Source: Echinometra lucunter
Taxonomy: Eukaryota; Echinodermata; Echinoidea; Camarodonta; Echinometridae
Assembly: GCA_029962745.1 (NCBI GenBank)
Contig: JAPZVO010000025.1
Coordinates: forward strand, 654,176-718,175
Direction: 5' to 3'
Length of the DNA stretch: 64,000 nucleotides
Part shown: positions 55,871-64,000 of the stretch, in pieces
Position numbering within the stretch: the stretch's first letter is position 1
Layout of the letters: the number at the start of each line of letters is the position of its first letter
The notes under the pieces: generated by a model
Seen by the model: only the letters and a program-made list of their open reading frames with translations
Databases searched by the model: none
What the model was told of the DNA's origin: nothing
Made by a program: the position numbers and the translations under genes

Positions 55871-56219
55871 TATCATGAAATGTCATTTTTAGAAGTAAGG
55901 TTGTTGGGGTACAAGATAAGATATTAATTGGAAAGAAGCATAACATAATGCGAAGAAGTTAATTGTTAGATTTATGTATGATGGAATATCTGTAGCATTT
56001 TATCATCAAAATAAGTTTGTACAAAATGTATGGGTTTTTAACCAACTATCCCATTTGTGGGTGTGAAGCATGTGAAGTGTAGAATGTCAAGGTAACTTCA
56101 TTGTGTTGTGGATGTTTCGGAGGTCATGAACAATTTAAAATAATTAAATTGTTAGATAAAAAGCATTTGTTTTTCCATGTTGTAGGGCAGTATATGAGAA
56201 ACGAACATGGTGTCTTGTT

Positions 56220-56360
56220 TGTCTTCCCAAGACATGTTTTTAATTGTCTAAATAATATCAAATCAAACCATTCAGGATCCCAACCCCTGATTAAAAAGGA
56301 AATGCACATGAATGATTTGATATCATTCAGACAAATAAAAACATGTGTCGGGAAGACAGA
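56220..56360. repeat. Small hairpin element (right arm)
   Basis: Arms GTCTTCCCAAGACATGTTTT and the region ending AAACATGTGTCGGGAAGAC, about 42 bp each. Mirror of 48175-48310. Confidence 0.65.
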
Positions 56361-56949
56361 AAAGGTCTAACATCAAAAATTGTACAATTGTGATTTCAAT
56401 TGCTATTTTTATAAAAATCTATTCTAGGTAATATTTTTAAGAACGAATGTTGCACAGTGAATTATACGCACTGAAGAAGTGAAGGACAACGCTCTCTTGA
56501 GATCCACCTCACTCTTAAAAACCAGAGAACACACTAGCAAAATCCCACAACCAGAGTCAACCTAACATAATCGACAAACATTTTATGAAAGTTTATTGCC
56601 TCACCTTGACTTACGACTCAAAAGAATGTAGAGGCACAAGTAAAAAAAGAAATTTCATCACATATTCTCCGCGAAAGTTTCATGCTCGATCAGAGAAAGA
56701 AAGAAAGAGAGAGAGGGAGGGGGCAAGAGTGCAGTCATCATTCCCACTGTCATGTGAAAACTAAGAGGGCTTAATTTGGGTGGGGTGCTGCAGTACCCCC
56801 TCATTTTTATGAGGGATGACACAGCACCCATCAGAACAAGTTTTTTTTTTCCATCCCATCTTCATCTTCTTCATATTATAATTTTCTTTATGCAGCAGTA
56901 GATTGAAATATGAAACATTGATGATTATACTCCACGCACATTGCGCGGG

Positions 56950-59310
56950 GCCTTTTGCTCTTAGCTGTGCAATAATTCTTTTCTCGCTCATAAATCTAGA
57001 AATAAACAATGTTTTCGCAGCAAGCGCTCTTATACCAGCAGCGAGATGCCCGAATATCATGAAATTCTGCAGGAAGATGTACATTATAAAAGTCATCTGT
57101 ATTTCAGTAGTAAATCTACTTTTTAAAGAAAATAGAGCTTTTGTCGGTATAGCTCGCTTAGAAGACTTGTAGAAATGAAATGGTTTAGGGCTGCAAGCTA
57201 GGCGCCCAAATAGCTTCATATTTGGTAGACAGGTGATCGAATGTGTATTTAGATATCTTATAGGGGATTATATCGTATTTTGATGACGACCATGAAAAAG
57301 GCGTGTTTTTTTTTTCTCGCTCGCTGCGCTCGCTGTATATTTAAATACAATGATGGTTGGCAAGAAGGTGACCGATTTTAGATATCTTATAGGCCCATAG
57401 CGTATTTTGATGATGAATTATCCCTTCTACCTACAAAAGGTGTATATTTCTTCTTGCTCAATCGCTGCACTCGCTCGTATGATATTTAGATACCGGATGG
57501 TTGGGAAAGCAAACTAATTCAGGAAGCGAGGTGACTGAATTTAGATATCTTACAGGCCTAACTGAGTATTTTAATGACGAATTATCACTTCTACCTACAA
57601 AAAGTGCAATATATTTCTTCGCTCGCTGCTCTGGCTCGTATATTTAGATTCAGGATGGTTTCGGAAAGCAAACAAAAAAAAATTAAAAAATAAATAAAAA
57701 ATAAATGAATAATTAAAAAAAAAAAGATAACAATAAATATATCTTTACAAATATGGCAAGTGAGGTGACCTAATGTACATTTTCTAAACAAGATAAGTGT
57801 ATTTCAATGACGAAATAATACTTCTATTGTCAGAAGAATATGTGTTTCCTCGCTCTGCTTGTAATATCTATAAACAGAGTCGTTTTGCGAGACAGCAAAC
57901 AACTGGAACAGCGAGGTGCAAAAATAAAGTCATATTTTGCAGCAAGGTGATCATGTCATTCAGATATCTAATAGGCCTACAGTTGCTCTTTTTATGATCA
58001 AATTCTTTCATAACAAGAATGGCTATTTTTGGCTCAATCACTCCTCGTCCACTGGCGTAAATCCCGGGGGAGGGGGAGGGGTGGAGGTATATGCATGTAT
58101 ACCCCAACTTTATGGAGACTGGAGGGGGGATGGTGTGTACAAATATCTCTCCCTACTTTTTGAAGAAGTGATATAGAAAAAGTGAGGTAAAAAGAAAGAA
58201 AAAGGGGAATGAAAATAGAAGAAACCTGGAAGCGCTCGCTCGCTTCGCTTGCTCGCATTATCAGTATACTAACCAACTCCGGGTATATTACTATTCTTAA
58301 GAAAGGAAATAGGTTTGCATCTTGTATCTCTATCCAAAGTTTATGCTATTCTTCTGCTCATAAATTGTTAGTTAGGCCTATATAGCTGCAAGGATTCGAG
58401 CGGCAAGTTGACTTTAATAGATGAAATTTCAGGAAATAACGGCATGTGACAGTGACTATACCCTCCGTGAGAACAGAAGATACCAGTAAATATTATTGTA
58501 TATAACTAAAGCACTAGAACGGGTAATAATACACTAGATCCTGTTCTCGGTATTAACAACGAAACAAAACAAAATGTTTGATCTTGAAATCTCCTGGTGA
58601 AATATAATTTTTGAAGAGACGTGTCCTTGACTATCCTTGAATTCTGCAGGGCGTGTACACTGTTCATTATCAGATTATAGAATCATCTGGTATATTTTTA
58701 TATATTCTTATTCTTCGCTTGCTGCGATCGCTCATAACTTATAAAGGGTTATTAGTATATGATAAGGCAAGTGAATTGGGCATGCACCGGAGGTGACCGA
58801 TATATTTTAGATACTTCATAGACATATGTTGTATTCTGAGGTCAAAATGATACTTTATCATGGAAAGAGTATGTTTTCCTTGCTCACTTCGCTCGCTCGT
58901 AATAGTTTAAAAAGGTGGTTTGGGAAAGAAAACAATAACATTGGGCCAGCGAGGTATATCATATTTGGTAGTGAGGTGACCAAATATGCCATTTAAGTAT
59001 CATTAGGCCTAGAGTGTATTTTGATGACAAAAATAAGACTTCTTTTACAGCAAGAAGTCGTTATTTTTGGCTCGCTTGCTTCGCTCGCTCGCAAAAATAA
59101 ACATATATTATATGATTGGGTGGGGGAGGCGAATGAAAGGGTGTGTCTATTGGAGTGTGACCAAGAAATTTCGGCAAAATATTTCGATCATTCCCCCCCC
59201 CCCCTCCCTCCTCGACCTCGAAACGGATTTACGCCGGTGTCCATTTCAGATACATGTTATATAGAGAAGTTTCAAGAAGTCCATATGTTTGGTTCGCTCG
59301 CTTCGCTCGC
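56950..59310. repeat. Degenerate module array (right arm)
   Basis: Mirror of 45170-47520. Modules contain TCGCTCGCTTCGCTCGCTC-like blocks (for example 58230-58255, 59068-59092 and 59293-59312). Confidence 0.7.
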
Positions 59311-59659
59311 TCCCAAAATTTAAAAACAAGGTGGTTCATAATTTCATATAATCTAGAAAGTAGTGTCATTCCCCTCCCCCGAACAAATCAAAAAACGCTT
59401 CGCGACCCCTAAATGTTTCATCTAGATAATAAAAATCTACATCTGCGATATATTTTGAAAATAATTTCTTGTGTTCTGTGTGAGAGGGAGGGGGTACTTA
59501 GATTTGACTTAGAATACAGCATAGCTGTCAGCAAATTTAGGTCTTACACCCCCCCCCCCCCCTTCATGTTCCCCGAATACTGAAACCCTGCTTGCTTAAG
59601 GTGCGGTAACCTAACATGTGGCTCATGGGCTCACCACCCCCTGTGAAAAAAATTGTTCC

Positions 59660-60290
59660 CAGGGGCCTGTTCACTGAGCTGGCACGCGCATGTGACCATC
59701 TTCACCGGACGTTCATTCCGTTATTATTGATCACAGAGAGCTAGGGGAAATGATGGGAAACATGATGGTAGTAACAAAAATGTTTCGAAAGCTGCGCAGC
59801 GCGATGACGCGCTCGAATGCGTTGGCGCGCACTAAAATAATGTTCAAACACTCAAAATGGCATGAAACGTGTGTAAAACAATTTTTGGGTCATTCGGAAC
59901 CTTTTTAAAATTTTACGCGCGCGTACGTGCGCGTCATGACGCGGCGCGGGCTCTGATGACCTGCAACGTTGACCCTCTACCAATAGTTTATGTGTACCAA
60001 ATATTGTTTATTTTTTCGTTCTCATTACGGAGATATGACAGATCATGATATTCCACAAAATGGCGCCTGCATGACGTCACGGTGACCTCATGACCTCAAA
60101 AAGTTTAATTTGTCGTGTCCTCGATAGACCAAACAACTGACCTGACTTTGGACAGAAGAGACATTCCCGTTTTAAAATGCTCGCTCCTACAAGAAATTTG
60201 CTAACAAAAAGAAGAATAAAGAAAAAAAACCAGCGAAACTAAAAGGTGATCTGTCGTTCTGCGACAGATACCTGATTAATGTGGCGAGAT
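59660..60290. repeat. GCGCGT-rich dispersed element (right arm)
   Basis: Mirror of 44200-44870, including the CTGTCGTTCTGCGACAG hairpin (60251-60267). Confidence 0.5.
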
Positions 60291-60645
60291 GTAAATTGTG
60301 TAATGGTAGCTGGTAGAATGAGGAATTTTTTTTTTATTGTCAAAAAATAAGGATTTCTCCATGCAGGACATAAAACCAGTATCGTGCTTTGGCATGGAAG
60401 ATAATTATAAGAGGATCATCAGTAGTGATTCATGCTATTTCATGCTCATATGTTTTGCCCCTTATGAGGCAAACCAAAGCACAAGAAAGGTCTGCGCGAG
60501 CGCAGCGAATGCGGAAAAATATACACTCTCTTTCGTGGTACCAGTGTTATTTCGTCATCAAAATACACCAGCAAATAAGCAGAATATGGATCTATTTGGG
60601 CACCTTCTCGTTTCTTTTTTTCCTCCTTCCTCTTCCCTCTCCTTT

Positions 60646-60683
<38 letters not shown>

Positions 60684-60879
60684 GACAGCGATCGCAAATT
60701 TGATACCCCCCCCCCCCTATCCCCTTTAGCAACGCCCCTGGTCACAGAATATTTAAACGGAGCTACTGTATGTTCGCTGGAATCTAAATTAATGAAAAAA
60801 AAATTAACGAAAATTATTGTCTGTCCGACTAGGATAGACAATAATAGTATGTGATTTCCAAGCATGTATCCGGGCCCAG

Positions 60880-61021
60880 GGGCCTGCTGCATAAAACTTA
60901 ATATAATAGTAACTTTGCTATTTTAGTAACTCTTCATGGAATACTGGATTTTGATTGGCTGTTGAGCATGGCATGTTGCTCAACATCCAATCAATATCCA
61001 GTATTCCATGTAACAGGCCCC
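60880..61021. mobile_element. Hairpin MITE in segment A' (right arm)
   Basis: GGCCTGCTGCATAAAACTTA at the left and CATGTAACAGGCCC at the right, with an internally self-complementary centre around GTTGAGCATGGCATGTTGCT. Same insertion as 43474-43615. Confidence 0.75.
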
Positions 61022-61039
61022 AGATCCTGGTTCAGTTGA

Positions 61040-61154
61040 ATACATGAAAATGATGTTATAGCTCGTGCCATACCAGTAATTGGGGACTGTATAGCTTGAA
61101 CGTAAGTTACGAGAAGCTGCTTAACTCGGTGCTATTTACACAAAGAGGTGTAAG
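61040..61154 (+). promoter_or_regulatory. Candidate promoter and non-coding first exon of the peptide gene
   Basis: A TTATAG motif (about 61055) and a conserved block through GTGCTATTTACACAAAGAGG end at a consensus-like donor TAAG|GTAAGG. The same block with donor is conserved in segment B'. The acceptor of the leader exon is 1.5 kb downstream (62649). This is inferred only from splice-site logic and conservation. Confidence 0.25.
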
Positions 61155-61333
61155 GTAAGGATTCAATAATTGCAAAACATGGAATTATTTAAGAATGTTT
61201 TCAAAATCCATTAAGTAACTAAGAAAATTGATCAAGCCTGCCGTTCTGCTGCAGCTATTGCTGATTCCGATTATGAAAATTCGAATTTTCATTCATTTAT
61301 TCAAGATATGTTTCTACAGTAATAAGTTTGTCT

Positions 61334-61866
61334 TACTCTGCTGACACGTATAATATCCATTTTCTGACGTCTATAGGCCTGTAATTTTATTATGTCTACG
61401 ACTGTAATCCAAGGCGGCGCCAGGGTATTTTGATGGGGGGGGGGGGGCGAAGATGACGGGTTTTGCTTATTGTCATAAATGAACAAAAAGGGCTATATGA
61501 TATAGTTGCATGACTCTTCCCGTACTCTTCTCTTTCCTCACTTCTTCTTTTCTTATTCTTCTTCTTTTTTTTCTCTTCTTCTTCTTCTTCTTCTTCTTCT
61601 TCTTCTTTTTGTTCTTCTTCCTCTTCTTTTCTTCTTCTTTTTCTCTGCTGGTGATCACTTGAAAAATGATGAGGCAACCGCCCCCAACCCCTTGACTAGC
61701 ATTGCCCTTGTTGTAATTCTTACTACCATCGCAGTTTATTTCTGTTTTGTGTTTCATTTGAATATATTCATTATTTTCCTCACCAAACATGCCAAATAAA
61801 ATGATCATGATAACGCGTCGCTAATATTATATTTCACCGAGAGTGCGTAGACTAGCCCGACAGATA
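61334..61866. other. Segment of about 0.53 kb present in A', B and B' but missing from left-arm A
   Basis: Left arm reads CTCTGCTG then AAAAAGGAAACTAGACATTG directly (43148-43176 region, minus strand). The right arm has about 530 extra bases there, including the GGCGGCGCC-ended repeat and a CTT microsatellite. Because both B copies have it, the left A copy carries a deletion. Confidence 0.7.
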
Positions 61867-62449
61867 AAAGGAAACTAGACATTGGTACTTGTTTGCGAAC
61901 AAGTATTGTAGGTGATCTGTTTGTTTATGTTTGTAGCCTGACTTGGGCTAGAAATCAAAACGTCAATTCTGATCAAGAATTACATGTAAATGCTCTCATT
62001 TTTATGGTGTGGATGTGGCATTTGGATGTGGATTTAGTTTCGTGAAGGTACTGTTGCGAAGAAAGCTGATCCTGTTATAGTTTGTGAAAAAAAAAATGAC
62101 CCTTAGTATTTCATGCTCATGTTTGGCCACTTACACGGTAAAACATATTGGATAAAAATGTGCCATGAGGGGCATTACTTTGGGGAATTCTTTTTATCCA
62201 GTTTGATGTAAATTTTGCCCATTCTAAAGTAATTACTGCTTATTTTTACCCTAACTGGACAATATGCTTCCCGCATTTGGTAAAAACATTGCCCAAAATT
62301 GGTTAGAAATATATTTACCCTCGTGCTGGTTAAAAGTTTACCCGATATTTTTTACAGTGTATGAGGCAAAGCATAGGACAAGAAAGGTCCCATTATCTTG
62401 TTGCTTTTCGAAATTATGCATACAACTTCTTTTTCTTCTCCATCTCCTT

Positions 62450-62453
62450 TTTT

Positions 62454-62491
<38 letters not shown>

Positions 62492-62560
62492 TCTTCTTTT
62501 TCTTCTTCTTCCTTCCTTCCTTCCTTCCTTCATTCCTTCTTCTACCTCCTTCTTGATCTT
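62450..62560. repeat. Microsatellite (CTA)n, (CTT)n, (TTCC)n (right arm)
   Basis: Mirror of 42430-42545, with different repeat numbers. Confidence 0.9.
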
Positions 62561-62660
62561 CTTTTTCTTCCTCTTTTAACATCGCCAGTTAGCAGCAGTT
62601 TCCTGCTAGTTTGTACTTTAACACTGCAATGTTGACTCCTTTTTTTCAGAAATCCTGAAA

Positions 62661-63364
62661 ATGGCTCTTCAAAGGTTCCTACTCATCCTCCTCTGTGTTG
62701 CCATGGTAGGCATGCTCATGAGTGTAGTCGTCGATGCCGAATATGACGGTGGCGTTCGCTCCGCTGCTGATAATATCATGACAATCTTCCGAGAATGTAA
62801 ATCCCTATAATCATTAAGATATGATTTTTATTTTCACCATTGTTGTTGTTTTCTTCTTCTTCTTCTTTTTTTTTTTTTTTTTTTTTTGGGGGGGGGGGTT
62901 AAATTAGTGTTAGTTGATATACCCCCATTTTCGAACAGGATAGAGCTGAAAACAATAATGGGCCTGTATTCCGTTTTCTTTCCTTACTAACTTTTAACCC
63001 GTTGACAATTGAATTCTAATATTATTTAAATGCAGAGACCCATTATAGGCCTAGGCGTCCACTAGAGCGCCGACAAGACTAGGAAGGGTTGCGGAAGCAA
63101 CTTATGTCATTTCGGCATTCAGTCCGCGTCAGAAGGGGAAAAAGTGAGCACATCACGGTTTCCTACTAGTACATTACTAAGAATCTCTCCTTATTGACTG
63201 CAGACATAGAGTCAATAGGGAAGGGCGCGAAATGCCGCGGGCAAAAAGCTGATCGTAGCAGGACAGTGCGGACACATCTAAGATCACACCAAGAGGGGCA
63301 AAATCACGGACGAAGACAATCAGGAAGACCTTCCGACAACCATGAAGACATGCGGACAACATGA
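62661..63364 (+). CDS. Putative short basic secreted peptide, two coding exons (right-arm copy)
   Basis: Exons 62661-62796 and 63204-63364 give 98 aa; the leader exon starts at 62650 after TTTTTTCAG. Splicing GAA T|GTAAAT to CTGCAG|AC restores an exact frame. The product is a signal peptide (residues 1-26, cleavage expected after VVVDA) and a 72-aa polar, basic mature part with one Cys and no tandem repeats. It differs from the left copy by Asp instead of Asn at residue 29 and by one extra Thr codon before the stop. Flanking non-coding bases are also about 98-99% identical, so this comparison alone does not prove selection. AATAAA lies at 63449-63454. Possible roles (antimicrobial or immune peptide) are speculation. 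Confidence 0.45.
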
Positions 63365-63679
63365 GGAAATAATGCAAGGTTATAAATTAGTTGCCGACTT
63401 CGTGTTGTTCTTATATGCACTGGCGCAGCCAGAATTATTCAACAAGGAAATAAATCATGGATCGACTAATTTAGCAAAGGGGCAAAGAGACAGGCGTGCC
63501 GCTAGAAAAAATTGTTTGGGGTGTAAGGACTGCATTTTCCGAAAGTTAGGCTGAATTCAGTCTTACTCCCTTCCACAAACCACGAGAGGTTATTTCAAAC
63601 TATATCGCAGTTGCAGATCTTTATTCCTTCTTATAATGTGATGTAATATTCAGAGGCTGCGAGCTTCCTTTGGGGGGGG

Positions 63680-64000
63680 GGGGGAGAAATCTAAAATGTA
63701 TCTAAAATATTGCAAGCGAGCAAAGTGAGCAAGTATGAAATACGTTTTTTTTTATGAAGGACATAAAAAAGGTGTTATTTTGTCATGAAAATACATTGTA
63801 GGTATCTTAGGCATAGGATATGATATCTGGATGCTATTTGGCTACCTCACTGCCAAATATGACTCTATTTTGGCACCTCGCTGATCCAATATTACGCTGT
63901 TTCTAAGTATTACGAGCGAGTGAAGCGAGCGAGGAAAACACACTCTTTTGACGATACTCGTCATCCAAATACACGTGCCTCAAATATGTTTGAGAATATT
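63680..64000. repeat. Module array at right window edge
   Basis: Mirror of 40946-41270, with GCAAGCGAGCAAAGTGAGCA and ACGAGCGAGTGAAGCGAGCG blocks. It is cut by the window end. Confidence 0.6.

Larger units (their letters stand above)
52855..64000. repeat. Right arm of giant inverted repeat
   Basis: Reverse complement of 40946-51556 along its length and still matching at the window edge, so the outer boundary is outside the window. It is about 0.53 kb longer than the left arm, nearly all from one segment near 61334-61866. Confidence 0.95.

Noticed and set aside
1..64000. tRNA, rRNA or other structured RNA genes
   Set aside because: No cloverleaf or conserved RNA box was recognised by eye; a covariance-model scan would be needed to exclude them.

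Overview
This is animal nuclear DNA, most likely from a sea urchin or close echinoderm relative. I infer this from split genes with GT-AG introns of 0.1-9 kb, an AT-rich background full of short inverted-repeat elements, the very frequent ACATGTA-type words, and the protein set. Species cannot be fixed from the sequence.

1-36.6 kb holds three recognisable conserved genes. BUD13 (plus strand, seven exons, 1-8068) encodes the RES-complex splicing factor. DRC12/CCDC153 (minus strand, six exons, 13634-20118) encodes a coiled-coil subunit of the ciliary nexin-dynein regulatory complex. ETFB (minus strand, five exons, 23427-36552) encodes the mitochondrial electron-transfer-flavoprotein beta subunit. 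All three reading frames join cleanly across canonical splice sites. The genes are functionally unrelated housekeeping and ciliary neighbours, not a pathway. Introns and spacers carry many foldback elements, TTAA- and TA-flanked MITE-like elements, two 5'-truncated LINE fragments, a 3.0-kb composite element and a 19-copy 31-bp tandem array.

36.6-40.9 kb is gene-poor: a GGGGCGGCGC-ended element with an internal duplication, a CT microsatellite, and a possible degenerate exon near 39.8 kb.

40.9-64 kb is one very large inverted repeat. Left arm 40946-51556 matches right arm 52855-64000 in reverse, with a run of exactly 500 N at 51557-52056. The left arm stops at the gap inside matching sequence, and the right side continues 798 bp further. 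That is what two overlapping allelic contigs scaffolded head-to-head would look like, although a real palindrome cannot be excluded. Each arm carries a putative two-coding-exon gene for a short basic secreted peptide (about 97-98 aa), a direct A/B segmental duplication, a small Cys-containing ORF (broken on the right arm), GCGCGT-rich elements, and long arrays of a degenerate module containing GAGCGAGCGAAGCGAGC. The arms differ by SNPs, microsatellite lengths and one segment of about 0.53 kb.
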